DNA of 64,000 bases from Pseudomonas brassicacearum (lineage in GTDB: Bacteria > Pseudomonadota > Gammaproteobacteria > Pseudomonadales > Pseudomonadaceae): positions 124,001 through 188,000 of the forward strand of contig NZ_MOBK01000006.1 of the NCBI RefSeq assembly GCF_003732265.1, written 5' to 3'. Positions 8,585 to 17,681 of the stretch are shown piece after piece. Position numbers and translations under genes: made by a program. The notes under the pieces were generated by a model, which saw only the letters and a list, made by a program, of their open reading frames with translations, ran no database searches and was not told where the DNA came from. Within the stretch, counting starts at the first letter, position 1, and each line of letters begins with the position of its first letter.

Positions 8585-9586
8585 ATGAATGACTTACAGC
8601 TCGACGGCTTCAAAACCGACGAAAACGCCGCCATGGTGTTGTTGGTGGACGATCAGGCGATGATCGGTGAAGCGGTGCGCCGCGGGTTGTCGAACGAAGA
8701 CAATATTGACTTCCACTTCTGCGCCGACCCGCACCAAGCCATCGCCCAGGCGATCCGCATCAAGCCGACGGTGATCCTTCAGGACCTGGTAATGCCCGGT
8801 CTGGATGGCTTGAGCCTGGTGCGCGAGTACCGCAATCACCCGGCGACCAAGGACATTCCGATCATTGTCCTGTCGACCAAGGAAGACCCGCTGGTCAAGA
8901 GCGCTGCTTTTGCGGCCGGGGCCAATGATTATCTGGTCAAGCTGCCGGACAACATCGAGCTGGTGGCGCGGATCCGCTATCACTCGCGCTCCTACATGAC
9001 GTTGTTGCAGCGGGATGCGGCGTACCGCGCGTTGCGGGTCAGTCAGCAGCAATTGCTCGACACCAACCTGGTGCTGCAGCGGCTGATGAACTCCGATGGC
9101 CTGACCGGGCTGTCGAACCGCCGGCACTTCGATGAATACCTGGAACTGGAATGGCGCCGTTCGCTGCGTGACCAGAGCCAACTGTCGCTGCTGATGATCG
9201 ATGTGGATTATTTCAAGGACTATAACGACAGCTTCGGCCACCTGGAGGGCGATGAAGCCTTGCGCAAGGTGGCGACGGCGATTCGCGAAGCCAGCGCTCG
9301 CCCGTCCGACCTGCCGGCCCGTTACGGTGGCGAGGAGTTTGCGTTGGTGCTGCCCAACACCACCCCGGGCGGTGCGCGCCTGGTGGCGGAAAAATTGCGT
9401 CAAACCGTGGCTGCGCTGAAGATTCCGCATATTTCACCGACTGAAGGCTCCAGCCTGACCATCAGCATTGGCCTGTCCACCATGGTCCCGCAACCTGGCA
9501 GCGATTGCCGTCAGTTGATCTCGGCGGCGGACAAGGGGTTGTATCTGGCGAAGAACAATGGGCGCAATCAGGTCGGGATCGAGTAG
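8585..9586 (+). CDS. wspR: WspR, response-regulator diguanylate cyclase
   Basis: Output of the Wsp pathway: makes c-di-GMP from two GTP when its receiver is phosphorylated. The 333 residues hold an N-terminal receiver (phospho-acceptor D67 in [13 protein letters not shown]), a coiled-coil stalk around 140-170, and a GGDEF domain with the active-site GGEEF at 248-252. The product-inhibition I-site RxxD is present at R239-D242, five residues before GGEEF, so feedback inhibition is expected. Residues sit three positions earlier than in P. aeruginosa WspR. AGGTG lies upstream of the ATG; unlike the other wsp genes it does not overlap its neighbour. Confidence 0.95.
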   Translation: MNDLQLDGFKTDENAAMVLLVDDQAMIGEAVRRGLSNEDNIDFHFCADPHQAIAQAIRIKPTVILQDLVMPGLDGLSLVREYRNHPATKDIPIIVLSTKEDPLVKSAAFAAGANDYLVKLPDNIELVARIRYHSRSYMTLLQRDAAYRALRVSQQQLLDTNLVLQRLMNSDGLTGLSNRRHFDEYLELEWRRSLRDQSQLSLLMIDVDYFKDYNDSFGHLEGDEALRKVATAIREASARPSDLPARYGGEEFALVLPNTTPGGARLVAEKLRQTVAALKIPHISPTEGSSLTISIGLSTMVPQPGSDCRQLISAADKGLYLAKNNGRNQVGIE

Positions 9587-9607
9587 TTTTCCTGCCTGAC
9601 GGGACCC

Positions 9608-9700
9608 TGTGGCGAGGGAGCTTGCTCCCGCTGGACTGCGCAGCAGTCCCATTTGTTGGGCGCGCTTCGCGTCCCAGCGGGAGCAAGCTCCCTCGCCACA
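9608..9700. repeat. REP inverted pair (GAGGGAGCTTGCTCCC type)
   Basis: Two head-to-head copies of a REP with core GGCGAGGGAGCTTGCTCCCG at the left end and its reverse complement at the right, separated by about 40 bases with a smaller inverted repeat (GGACTGCGCAGCAGTCC). Lies between wspR and prfB and may end the wsp transcript. The core differs from the other eight REP pairs of the window. Confidence 0.85.
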
Positions 9701-9758
9701 CCAAAACCATTCACCCCTAAAGCCGCCAGGCGGACTGCCGTTTCAGGCCGTTTGCCGT

Positions 9759-9764
9759 TATACT
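9759..9764 (+). promoter_or_regulatory. Candidate -10 box for prfB
   Basis: TATACT sits 40 bases before the prfB ATG in a context (CCGTTATACTCGCC) typical of housekeeping Pseudomonas promoters. No good -35 at the ideal distance; TGCCGT is the nearest match. Confidence 0.4.
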
Positions 9765-9803
9765 CGCCGGCTTTCAAAAGTTCGCCAACGAGTGCTGCCC
9801 GCC

Positions 9804-10899
9804 ATGGAAATCAACCCGATCCTTAACAGTATCAAGGACCTGTCCGAGCGCTCCGAAACTATTCGGGGGTATCTTTGACTACGATCAAAAGCATGAGCGT
9901 CTGACTGAAGTCAATCGCGAGCTTGAAGATCCGTCTGTCTGGAACAACCCGACGTACGCTCAGGAACTGGGCCGCGAGCGGTCCCTGCTGGCGCAGATCG
10001 TCGAAACCCTCGACGAAATGCACACAGGCCTGGCCGACGCCAAAGACCTGCTGCTGATGTCCGCCGAAGAAGAAGACCAGGCCGCCGTCGATGACGTCGC
10101 CGCCGAAGTCGAGCGCCTGCGCGAGTCGCTGGAAAAACTCGAATTCCGTCGCATGTTCAGCGGTGAAATGGACGCCAACAACGCCTACCTGGACATCCAG
10201 GCCGGCTCCGGTGGCACCGAGGCCCAGGACTGGGCCAACATCCTGCTGCGCATGTACCTGCGCTGGGCTGACAAACGCGGTTTCGACGCAACCATCATGG
10301 AACTGTCCGCCGGTGAAGTCGCCGGGATCAAGGGCGCGACCGTGCACATCAAGGGCGAATACGCCTTTGGCTGGTTGCGTACCGAGATCGGCGTGCACCG
10401 TCTGGTGCGCAAGAGCCCGTTCGACTCCGGCAACCGCCGCCACACCTCGTTCTCGGCCGTGTTCGTGTCGCCGGAAATCGATGACAACATCGAAATCGAC
10501 ATCAACCCGTCGGACCTGCGCATCGACACCTACCGCTCCTCCGGTGCCGGTGGTCAGCACGTAAACACCACCGACTCGGCCGTACGTATTACTCACGTAC
10601 CGACCAACACCGTGGTCAGCTGCCAGAACGAACGCTCCCAGCACGCCAACAAAGACACCGCGATGAAAATGTTGCGGGCGCGCTTGTACGAGCAGGAAGT
10701 GCAGAAACGCAACGCCGCGTCCCAGGCCCTGGAAGACACCAAGTCCGACATCGGCTGGGGTCACCAGATCCGCTCGTATGTACTCGATGCGTCGCGAATC
10801 AAGGATTTGCGCACTAACATCGAACGCAGCGACTGCGACAAGGTGCTCGACGGCGACATCGACGAATACCTGGTGGCCAGCCTGAAACAAGGCCTGTAA
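9804..10899 (+). CDS. prfB: Peptide chain release factor 2, made by +1 frameshift
   Basis: RF2 ends translation at UGA and UAA. The gene is in two frames: 9804-9875 codes for 24 residues and meets an in-frame TGA at 9876-9878; reading continues in the +1 frame from 9877 to 10899, giving 364 residues in total, the usual length. The continued frame contains the stop-codon recognition motif SPF at 204-206 and the catalytic GGQ at 249-251 ([12 protein letters not shown]). Frameshifting makes RF2 limit its own synthesis. The gene is followed by lysS after a 71-base gap, the same prfB-lysS order known in E. coli and P. aeruginosa. Confidence 0.97.
9864..9879 (+). promoter_or_regulatory. prfB programmed +1 frameshift site
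   Basis: The string CGGGGGTATCTTTGAC contains an internal Shine-Dalgarno-like GGGGG (9865-9869), three bases before the slippery CTT codon, then the UGA stop followed by C, a weak termination context. This is almost identical to the E. coli prfB signal. Low RF2 lets the ribosome slip from CTT to TTT and read GAC instead of stopping. Confidence 0.97.
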
Positions 10900-10970
10900 C
10901 CCGCCAGTCAAGACCTCAAGTCCCCTGCCACCGGTGGGGGCAACGAACCTGTGATGGAATTTTTAAAGAC

Positions 10971-12473
10971 ATGAGCGACCTAGAACTCGACCCGCAAGCC
11001 CTGCAACAGGAAGAAAACTCCCTGATCGCCCTGCGCAAGGAAAAGCTTGCTGCCGAGCGCGCCAAGGGCAATGCCTTCCCGAACGACTTCCGCCGCGAAA
11101 ACTACTGCAATGACTTGCAGAAACAGTACGCGGACAAGACCAAGGAAGAGCTGGCAGAGGCTGCAATCCCGGTCAAGGTTGCCGGTCGCATCATGCTCAA
11201 CCGTGGTTCGTTCATGGTGATCCAGGACATGACCGGTCGCATCCAGGTCTACGTCAACCGTAAAACCCTGTCCGAAGACACCCTCGCCGCGGTGAAAACC
11301 TGGGACATGGGCGACATCATTGCTGCCGAAGGCACCCTGGCGCGTTCCGGCAAGGGCGACCTGTACGTTGAGATGACCAGCGTGCGCCTGCTGACCAAGT
11401 CGCTGCGTCCGCTGCCGGACAAGCACCACGGCCTGACCGACACCGAACAGCGCTACCGTCAGCGTTACGTTGACCTGATCGTCAACGAAGAAGTGCGCCA
11501 GACGTTCCGCGTGCGTTCGCAAGTCATCGCGCACATCCGCAGCTTCCTGATGCAGCGTGACTTCCTGGAAGTCGAAACGCCGATGCTGCAAACCATCCCG
11601 GGTGGCGCGGCAGCCAAGCCGTTCGAGACTCACCACAACGCGCTGGACATGGAAATGTTCCTGCGTATCGCGCCTGAGTTGTACCTCAAGCGCCTCGTTG
11701 TCGGCGGTTTCGAGAAAGTGTTCGAGATCAACCGCAACTTCCGTAACGAAGGCGTTTCGACTCGTCACAACCCTGAATTCACCATGTTGGAGTTCTACCA
11801 GGCGTACGCCGACTACGAAGACAACATGGACCTGACCGAAGAACTGTTCCGCGAACTGGCGCAGCTGGTTCTGGGCAGCACCGACGTGCCTTACGGCGAC
11901 AAGGTGTTCCACTTCGGCGAACCGTTCGTGCGTCTGTCGGTGTTCGACTCGATCCTCAAGTACAACCCTGAGCTGACCGCAGACGACCTGAACGACATCG
12001 ACAAGGCTCGCGCCATCGCCAAGAAAGCCGGTGCCAAGGTGCTGGGCTTCGAAGGTCTGGGCAAGCTGCAGGTGATGATTTTCGAAGAGCTGGTCGAGCA
12101 CAAGCTGGAACAGCCGCACTTCATTACCCAGTACCCGTTCGAAGTGTCGCCACTGGCCCGTCGCAACGATGACAACCCGAACGTCACCGACCGTTTCGAA
12201 CTGTTCATCGGCGGCCGTGAAATCGCCAACGCCTACTCCGAGTTGAACGACGCGGAAGACCAGGCCGAGCGCTTCATGGCACAGGTCGCCGACAAGGACG
12301 CGGGCGACGACGAAGCCATGCACTACGACGCCGACTTCGTTCGTGCGCTGGAGTACGGCATGCCGCCAACGGCCGGTGAAGGCATCGGTATTGACCGTCT
12401 GGTGATGCTGCTGACCAACTCCCCGTCGATCCGCGACGTGATCCTGTTCCCGCACATGCGGCCGCAAGCGTAA
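10971..12473 (+). CDS. lysS: Lysyl-tRNA synthetase (class II)
   Basis: Charges tRNA-Lys with lysine. The 500 residues match the usual bacterial LysRS length. An N-terminal OB-fold anticodon-binding domain (about 60-150) is followed by the class II catalytic core, with motif 2 near [20 protein letters not shown] and motif 3 near [12 protein letters not shown] at the C-terminus. Sits 71 bases after prfB and probably shares its transcript; a strong terminator follows directly (12485-12512). Confidence 0.97.
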   Translation: MSDLELDPQALQQEENSLIALRKEKLAAERAKGNAFPNDFRRENYCNDLQKQYADKTKEELAEAAIPVKVAGRIMLNRGSFMVIQDMTGRIQVYVNRKTLSEDTLAAVKTWDMGDIIAAEGTLARSGKGDLYVEMTSVRLLTKSLRPLPDKHHGLTDTEQRYRQRYVDLIVNEEVRQTFRVRSQVIAHIRSFLMQRDFLEVETPMLQTIPGGAAAKPFETHHNALDMEMFLRIAPELYLKRLVVGGFEKVFEINRNFRNEGVSTRHNPEFTMLEFYQAYADYEDNMDLTEELFRELAQLVLGSTDVPYGDKVFHFGEPFVRLSVFDSILKYNPELTADDLNDIDKARAIAKKAGAKVLGFEGLGKLQVMIFEELVEHKLEQPHFITQYPFEVSPLARRNDDNPNVTDRFELFIGGREIANAYSELNDAEDQAERFMAQVADKDAGDDEAMHYDADFVRALEYGMPPTAGEGIGIDRLVMLLTNSPSIRDVILFPHMRPQA

Positions 12474-12484
12474 GTGTTTCAATT

Positions 12485-12512
12485 AAAAAGCCGCCTTTTC
12501 AGGCGGCTTTTT
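12485..12512 (+). terminator. Rho-independent terminator after lysS
   Basis: A 12-base stem (AAAAAGCCGCCT / AGGCGGCTTTTT) with loop TTTC, starting 11 bases after the lysS stop and ending in a T run. Confidence 0.95.
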
Positions 12513-12572
12513 ATTGCCTGTCTGGTACAAACGTATCAATTTATTGCTTTCATCTGAGAGGAAAGACCTGTC

Positions 12573-13289
12573 GTGAATCGTGCAATGGCTCAAGAAGGTG
12601 CAGCGGGTATCGCCACTGCGGTCGCTGAAAGTGTTCAGTACCAGGGCCGCAAGGCCAGCCGACAGGGCAGCGAGCAGCGTCGACAGGACATTCTCGATGC
12701 GGCGATGCGCATTGTCGTGCGCGATGGCGTACGGGCCGTGCGTCACCGTGCGGTAGCGGCCGAGGCCGGTGTGCCGTTGTCGGCCACCACCTACTATTTC
12801 AAGGACATCGATGACTTGCTCACCGATACCTTCGCCCAATACGTGGAGCGCAGCGCGGCGTTCATGGCCAAGTTGTGGGTGAACAACGAAGGCTTGCTGC
12901 GCGAGATGGTGATCAGCGGCGACGGCAGCCCCGAGGCGCGCTCGCAGCTGGCGGACGACATTGCACGGTTGATGACGGACTATGTTCACCGGCAATTGAT
13001 CAACCGTCGCGAACACTTGATGGCTGAACAGGCGTTCCGTCAGGAGGCCTTGTTGAACCCGCGCCTGGCGGAACTGGTGCGCTCGCATCAGCAGATTCTC
13101 CTTCAGGGCACCTGCCAGCTTTTCGAGGTGTTGGGTTCGCGTGAGCCCCAAGAGGATGCCAAAGTGTTGACGGCGATTATCGGACGGATGGAATATCAGG
13201 GCCTGCTCAACGACGCCGAGCCTGCAGGTGAAGAAGAAATGCTCGGTATCCTCAATCGCTACATGCACTTGGTACTCGCGTCGGTGTAA
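12573..13289 (+). CDS. TetR/AcrR family transcriptional regulator
   Basis: Cytoplasmic DNA-binding protein of 238 residues. After a ~30-residue polar extension comes the TetR helix-turn-helix (about 32-80: RRQDILDAAMRIVVRDGVRA, then VAAEAGVPLSATTYYFKDID), followed by an all-helical ligand-binding domain with no motif that reveals its ligand. The start is GTG 12573, with GAGAGGAAAG upstream; an alternative ATG lies four codons on. It corresponds in position to the TetR gene next to lysS in P. aeruginosa (PA3699, from memory). Likely targets are itself or the downstream lipoprotein and peptidase genes, but nothing in the sequence proves this. Confidence 0.85.
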   Translation: MNRAMAQEGAAGIATAVAESVQYQGRKASRQGSEQRRQDILDAAMRIVVRDGVRAVRHRAVAAEAGVPLSATTYYFKDIDDLLTDTFAQYVERSAAFMAKLWVNNEGLLREMVISGDGSPEARSQLADDIARLMTDYVHRQLINRREHLMAEQAFRQEALLNPRLAELVRSHQQILLQGTCQLFEVLGSREPQEDAKVLTAIIGRMEYQGLLNDAEPAGEEEMLGILNRYMHLVLASV

Positions 13290-13310
13290 CCCCCAGTGGG
13301 ACTGCGATCC

Positions 13311-13400
13311 TGTGGGAGCGGGCTTGCTCGCGAATGCGGTTGAACATTCAGCATCTGTGTTGACTGGTACACCGCATTCGCGAGCAAGCCCGCTCCCACA
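13311..13400. repeat. REPIN, 90 bases (GCGGGCTTGCTCGCGAA type)
   Basis: Starts TGTGGGAGCGGGCTTGCTCG and ends with the exact reverse complement. The interior includes CATTCAGCAT and TGACTGGTACACCGC, similar to the interiors of the REPINs at 38683 and 41248, which also have a total length of 90 bases. Lies between the TetR gene and a lipoprotein gene. Confidence 0.9.
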
Positions 13401-13446
13401 TTAAGACAGTGTTCACTTGGGACCGTGTGTTCATAGGGAGTGTTGA

Positions 13447-14001
13447 ATGAAAGCCTGGCGCGTCATCGTGATCGCCTTGTCGTTCCTGCTGCTCAGTGGC
13501 TGTCTGGTGACCTTCAAGGAACCGCTGCCCGCGAGCGACCCCGCGCCCAAAGGTTTGCTCGGCAAATGGACCAGCACCAACGCCTGGGGCGAGCCGATGA
13601 ACCTGGAACTGACGCGCATCGGCGACCATCGCTATCAGGCGGTCAGCTACTTCAAGGCCAAACCTGGCGAACGCGAAGCGTATCCCTTCACCGTCTCGCG
13701 CCATGGCAGCCGCTGGTACCTGTCGGCGAAGGTGCCGGCCAAATACGGCGGCCATTTCACCATTGCCGGTTTCGAGCTCACGGACAAGCATGAACTGGTG
13801 GTCTACAACCTCGACCCCGAGCAGATCAACCAGGCCCTCGGACAAAAAGTCCTGAGCGGCGAAGGTTTCCAGACCGACGACGGCGATGGCGTATTGGTCG
13901 ACAACGCCATGGATCAGGTCTTCAGCTACCTCGACGATCCGGCCAATTCCGATGTCTTCGTCGAAGCGGTGCGCTATCAGCGCCTGGCCAACAGTAAATA
14001 G
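13447..14001 (+). CDS. Conserved lipoprotein, function unknown
   Basis: Protein of 184 residues with a clear lipoprotein signal peptide: MKAWR, a hydrophobic stretch, and the lipobox LLSG|C with the lipidated cysteine at 19. The mature part (LTRIGDHRYQAVSYFKAKPG; FTVSRHGSRWYLSAKVPAKY) looks like an antiparallel beta fold of a lipocalin-like or calycin type, but I cannot place it firmly. Residue +2 is leucine, so outer-membrane sorting is expected. GGGAG lies just before the ATG. The next gene follows after 36 bases, so the two are probably co-transcribed. Confidence 0.8.
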   Translation: MKAWRVIVIALSFLLLSGCLVTFKEPLPASDPAPKGLLGKWTSTNAWGEPMNLELTRIGDHRYQAVSYFKAKPGEREAYPFTVSRHGSRWYLSAKVPAKYGGHFTIAGFELTDKHELVVYNLDPEQINQALGQKVLSGEGFQTDDGDGVLVDNAMDQVFSYLDDPANSDVFVEAVRYQRLANSK

Positions 14002-14037
14002 ACTCAGCACATAACGGTTTTTCTACAGGAGTTTCGG

Positions 14038-15315
14038 GTGGACGATTACCAGCAGACGATACGCATTTTGTCCGATCGCATTGTGCTGGCGCAGACGCCG
14101 ATTCGCGTCCTCGATGCGGTCAAGTGGGACGACAGCATCCGCAAGGGATTCCTCAAGGCCAAGGGCAAGGAAATGCCGGCGGTGGACCGCGATTACTACC
14201 TCAATCGGCCACTGACGTTCGACTCCAGCAAAGTGAAACTGGAATTCCAGAACATCGAGCGCGACATCACCCGCCAGCTCGGCCAGTTCAACCCGGTCGG
14301 CCAGATCATGCGCCGCATGTGCAAGGAATACCGGATGGTGGTGCGTATGCTGGAAGCGCGCGGCACCGAAGATTTCGGCCTGATTTCCCAGGAGTTGTAC
14401 GGCGCCGCGTCTGACGCGTTCCACGCCGGTGACCCGACCCTGGCCGATCTGGGGCTGATGCTCTCCGATTACCTGAACAACATCGACGGCCGTGGCGACC
14501 TCAAGGATGAGCCAAAAATCCTCACGGCCAAGGAAGCCGTGCACCTGCTGCAAACCCGCTTGAACAAGGTCTTTGGCGAGGCCGAAGAAACCATTCGGGT
14601 ATTCGAGTCCGACGGGATCGTCGCCGATGCGGCGGCCGGCGCCGACTACATCAAGATCCGCACCGATGCGATGTTCAACGAACGTGACGTGCGCGCCCTG
14701 GAAGTCCACGAAGGGCTGGTGCATGTCGGCACCACGCTCAACGGTTTGAACCAGCCGATCTGCACCTTCCTGTCCAAGGGCCCGCCGTCGTCGACGGTAA
14801 CCCAGGAAGGCCTGGCGATCTTGATGGAAATCATCACCTTCGCGTCCTATCCGAGTCGTCTGCGCAAACTGACCAACCGCACCCGCGCCATTCACATGGT
14901 GGAGGAGGGCGCAGACTTCCTGCAGATCTACGAGTTCTTCCGTGAGCAAGGCTTCGAAATGGCGGAAAGCTACGGCAACGCCAGCCGGGTATTCCGCGGT
15001 TCGGTGCCAAACGGTCTGCCGTTTACCAAAGACTTGTCCTACCTCAAGGGCTTCATCATGGTTTACAACTACATTCAGTTGGCCGTGCGTAAAGGCAAGC
15101 TTGAGCAGATCCCGCTGCTGTTTTGCGGCAAGACCACGCTGGAGGACATGCGCACGCTGCGCCAGTTGGTGGATGAAGGGTTGGTGGTGCCGCCGAAGTA
15201 TTTGCCGGATCAGTTCCGCGACCTGAACGCGCTGTCGGCATGGATGTGCTTCTCCAACTTCCTCAATCACTTGAGCCTGGACCGGATCGAAGCGGATTAC
15301 TCGAACATCCTCTAA
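14038..15315 (+). CDS. DUF1704 (QEGLA-motif) HExxxH metallopeptidase
   Basis: Member of the family annotated as flavohemoglobin expression-modulating QEGLA motif protein (DUF1704), the family that includes the eukaryotic tubulin tyrosine carboxypeptidase MATCAP. Of 425 residues, the putative zinc motif HEGLVH lies at 224-229 with its catalytic glutamate at E225, and the name motif QEGLA at 256-260; a further conserved segment follows (RAIHMVEEGADF). No signal peptide or membrane segment, so it is cytoplasmic. Start is GTG 14038 with CAGGAG seven bases before. It follows the lipoprotein by 36 bases. The bacterial substrate is not known to me; a peptide or protein C-terminal carboxypeptidase role is inferred from MATCAP. 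Confidence 0.85.
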   Translation: MDDYQQTIRILSDRIVLAQTPIRVLDAVKWDDSIRKGFLKAKGKEMPAVDRDYYLNRPLTFDSSKVKLEFQNIERDITRQLGQFNPVGQIMRRMCKEYRMVVRMLEARGTEDFGLISQELYGAASDAFHAGDPTLADLGLMLSDYLNNIDGRGDLKDEPKILTAKEAVHLLQTRLNKVFGEAEETIRVFESDGIVADAAAGADYIKIRTDAMFNERDVRALEVHEGLVHVGTTLNGLNQPICTFLSKGPPSSTVTQEGLAILMEIITFASYPSRLRKLTNRTRAIHMVEEGADFLQIYEFFREQGFEMAESYGNASRVFRGSVPNGLPFTKDLSYLKGFIMVYNYIQLAVRKGKLEQIPLLFCGKTTLEDMRTLRQLVDEGLVVPPKYLPDQFRDLNALSAWMCFSNFLNHLSLDRIEADYSNIL

Positions 15316-15333
15316 CGAATAACGCGGTCGAAA

Positions 15334-15438
15334 TGTGGGAGCGGGCTTGTTCGCGAAAGCAGTATGTCAGACAACTAAAATGTTGAATGCTAGACCGCTT
15401 TCGCGAGCAAGTCGAACCGTCGCACCGCCGCTCCCACA
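15334..15438. repeat. Degenerate REP pair
   Basis: Left arm TGTGGGAGCGGGCTTGTTCG is a good REP, but in the right arm the usual GAGCAAGCCCGCTCCCACA is interrupted: after GCGAGCAA comes GTCGAACCGTCGCACC and then GCCGCTCCCACA. The pair is therefore 105 rather than 90 bases and its symmetry is broken. Confidence 0.75.
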
Positions 15439-15479
15439 TTTGATCTTTATTTCAATCCATAATTGCGAGGTTTCAACGG

Positions 15480-16394
15480 ATGAGATTCCTCGGCATTTTT
15501 TGCCTGCTTCTGACCTTGAGCGGTTGCAGCTCCCTACTGTTCTACCCCGAGCCCGGCCAGTTGTTCACCCCGGAAAAAGCTCATCTCGAATACCGTGCCG
15601 TCACCCTCGTCACTGCCGACGGCTTGAAGCTCAACGCCTGGTGGTTACCAGTGAAAAAAGGCGTCGAAGTCAAAGGCACGGTGCTGCACCTGCACGGCAA
15701 CGGCGGCAACCTGCCGATGCACCTGGGCGGGAGTTGGTGGCTGCCCAAGGCCGGTTATCAAGTGCTGCTGATCGACTATCGCGGCTACGGTTTATCCGAA
15801 GGGAAACCGAGCCTGCCAGCGATCTATCAGGACATCGACGCCGCGTTCAAATGGCTCGACCAGGCCCCCGAGGTCAAAGGCAAACCGCTGATCCTGCTCG
15901 GCCAAAGCCTCGGTGGCTCGATGGCCGTGCACTACCTGGTTCAACACCCCGAGCGTGAGAAGCAGCTCAAGGCGTTGGTCCTCGACGGAGCACCGGCGAG
16001 CTATCGCAGTGTCGGCCAATTTGCCTTGAGCAACTCATGGCTGACCTGGCCGTTCCAGGTGCCGTTGTCCTGGCTGGTGCCGGACGGTGACAGCGCAATC
16101 AACTCGATGCCGCAGCTCAAAAACGTGCCGAAACTGCTCTACCACAGCATCGACGATCCGATCGTGCCCCTTTCCAACGGCATCCGTCTGTATCAAGCTG
16201 CGCCGCCGCCGCGAGTGCTGCAACTGACCCGAGGCGGTCATGTGCAAACCTTTGCTGACCCGGTCTGGCGAACAGTCATGCTGCGTTATCTCGACGACCC
16301 GCAGCATTTCAACGGCCTGCGCCGCCTGGGTGAAATCCCCAATTACCCGGCACCCCCGAATTCAGAAGATGAACCACCAGAGAGCCCGCAATGA
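15480..16394 (+). CDS. Alpha/beta hydrolase lipoprotein (BEM46/YfhR-like)
   Basis: Hydrolase of 304 residues with a lipoprotein signal peptide (MRFLGIFCLLLTLSGC, lipobox LSG|C; +2 serine). The alpha/beta hydrolase core is plain: HGNGGNLPMH oxyanion-hole region, DYRGYGLSEG, nucleophile elbow GQSLGGS with S143, acid region IDDPIVP, and the catalytic His in RGGHVQTF. This pattern matches BEM46/YfhR-type serine hydrolases, whose substrates are mostly unknown (esters or acyl groups). Its end overlaps the next gene by four bases, so the two are translated together. Confidence 0.85.
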   Translation: MRFLGIFCLLLTLSGCSSLLFYPEPGQLFTPEKAHLEYRAVTLVTADGLKLNAWWLPVKKGVEVKGTVLHLHGNGGNLPMHLGGSWWLPKAGYQVLLIDYRGYGLSEGKPSLPAIYQDIDAAFKWLDQAPEVKGKPLILLGQSLGGSMAVHYLVQHPEREKQLKALVLDGAPASYRSVGQFALSNSWLTWPFQVPLSWLVPDGDSAINSMPQLKNVPKLLYHSIDDPIVPLSNGIRLYQAAPPPRVLQLTRGGHVQTFADPVWRTVMLRYLDDPQHFNGLRRLGEIPNYPAPPNSEDEPPESPQ

Positions 16395-16720
16395 GTGAAG
16401 AACGTAACGCCATCCCGCTGATCATCACCGGTATCTGCAGCATCCTCGGCACCGTGGGTGCCTTGTGGTTCTACGGCTACCTGCATTTCGCCAAGCCTGA
16501 GGACGCGTTGCTGCTCAACGAATTCACCATGCTCAAGACCGTGCCGGGCGAGGACTACAAAGTCTCCCTGGAACCCGCCGCGCAAGTGGCGCAGTGCATT
16601 GATGGCGTGCTGGTGCTGTTTGATACCGAGCAAAAAGGCCTGACCGGTGTGCTGGTCGACAGCAAGAAAAAAGCGGTGCGCTGCATGGGACAGGAAACTC
16701 CGCAGAAGCTGGAGCAGTAA
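16391..16720 (+). CDS. Small inner-membrane protein, function unknown
   Basis: Protein of 109 residues, ATG overlapping the hydrolase stop (ATGA). One N-terminal membrane segment (about 8-30: IPLIITGICSILGTVGALWF) is followed by a ~75-residue soluble domain with two cysteines (AQCIDGVLVLFD; AVRCMGQE). The tight coupling to the hydrolase lipoprotein suggests a shared envelope role, but no family name can be given. Confidence 0.75.
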   Translation: MSEERNAIPLIITGICSILGTVGALWFYGYLHFAKPEDALLLNEFTMLKTVPGEDYKVSLEPAAQVAQCIDGVLVLFDTEQKGLTGVLVDSKKKAVRCMGQETPQKLEQ

Positions 16721-16784
16721 CCCCATCCAACATTCACCAAAGATCCACAGTTCGCTCCCACAGGGGGTTGTGTTTTGCCCAATG

Positions 16785-16820
16785 AAAAAGCCCCGACTGA
16801 GCGATCAGTCGGGGCTTTTT
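16785..16820. terminator. Bidirectional rho-independent terminator
   Basis: A perfect 16-base stem (AAAAAGCCCCGACTGA / TCAGTCGGGGCTTTTT) with a 4-base loop, placed between two convergent genes, the small membrane protein and the LptF-like gene. The A and T runs on the two sides let it act in both directions. Confidence 0.95.
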
Positions 16821-16837
16821 GTTTCAGCAGATGTTGC

Positions 16838-17626
16838 TTAGTTCGAGCTGACTGCCGAACGCGGAATCACCGGCTGGTTGTCATTTGAAATGGTCACCTC
16901 AACCCGACGGTTCATCGCCCGGCCCGACACGCTGGAGTTCTCTGCAACCGGGTATTCCTTGCCATACCCCTGAGCAACGATGCGTGCCGGATCAACACCC
17001 ATCTTCACCAGCGCCGTGCGCACGGAACCGGCCCGACGCTCTGACAGCGACTGGTTGTGGCTCTCGGTGCCGGTGCTGTCGGTGTAACCCTCGACGATCA
17101 CTTTGCGATCCGGGTTTTCCGAGAGGAACTGCGTCAGTTTGTTGATGTTCGCCAGACCGCTGGGCTTCAGGTCTGCGCGGTCGGTGGCAAACAACACATC
17201 ACCAAACGTCACCAGGGTGCCGCGATCGGTTTGCTTGGCGTTCAGGCTGGCCTGCAATTGCTTGATCTGCGTATCGCGCGCATCCAGACGCGCCTGGGCA
17301 CGTTGGGCCGAGGCGTTTTTCAGGTTGGCTTCAGCGGTGCGCAGGGCGATGGTCTGTTTGGCCACTTCAACGCGCTGATTGGTCAGGTAAGCCAATTGAT
17401 CAACCTTGGCCGCGTCTTGCTTGTCGCGATACGCCTGATCGGCTTTGTCCAGGTAATCACTGGCGTCTTTGGTTTCCAGTGCCGCGACTTTGCTCGCTTG
17501 CGGGTTGGCTTGCAGGCCGCTGTAGTTGGTCCGCGCCTGTTCCAGGTTCGCGTTTGGCGGGGTGGAGCAGGCGGCCAGGGCAACGCTGGCGGCGAGGAGA
17601 GCGGGGATCATCAATTGTGTACGCAT
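16838..17626 (-). CDS. lptF: OmpA-family lipoprotein LptF
   Basis: Outer-membrane lipoprotein of 262 residues, close to the LptF length in P. aeruginosa. Signal peptide MRTQLMIPALLAASVALAAC with lipobox LAA|C. The mature N-terminal part is a DUF4398-like helical coiled coil (about 30-130, rich in A, Q, K); the C-terminal OmpA-like domain (about 145-250) has the peptidoglycan-binding pattern GYTDSTGTESHNQSLSERRA. I choose the second in-frame ATG (17626), as AAGGA is ideally spaced for it; ATG 17632 is possible. LptF is linked in P. aeruginosa to AlgU (mucoid) stress and survival. It follows the lipoprotein at 17682 on the same strand. Confidence 0.88.
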   Translation of the reverse strand: MRTQLMIPALLAASVALAACSTPPNANLEQARTNYSGLQANPQASKVAALETKDASDYLDKADQAYRDKQDAAKVDQLAYLTNQRVEVAKQTIALRTAEANLKNASAQRAQARLDARDTQIKQLQASLNAKQTDRGTLVTFGDVLFATDRADLKPSGLANINKLTQFLSENPDRKVIVEGYTDSTGTESHNQSLSERRAGSVRTALVKMGVDPARIVAQGYGKEYPVAENSSVSGRAMNRRVEVTISNDNQPVIPRSAVSSN

Positions 17627-17681
17627 AATCATTCGTCCTTTTAATCGGTAAGAGCTTCAGGTCCGGGGTCTGGATGCGCGC

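Noticed and set aside
10980..12482. 500-codon open frame antisense to lysS
   Set aside because: A mirror of lysS codons; it also runs into the lysS terminator region.
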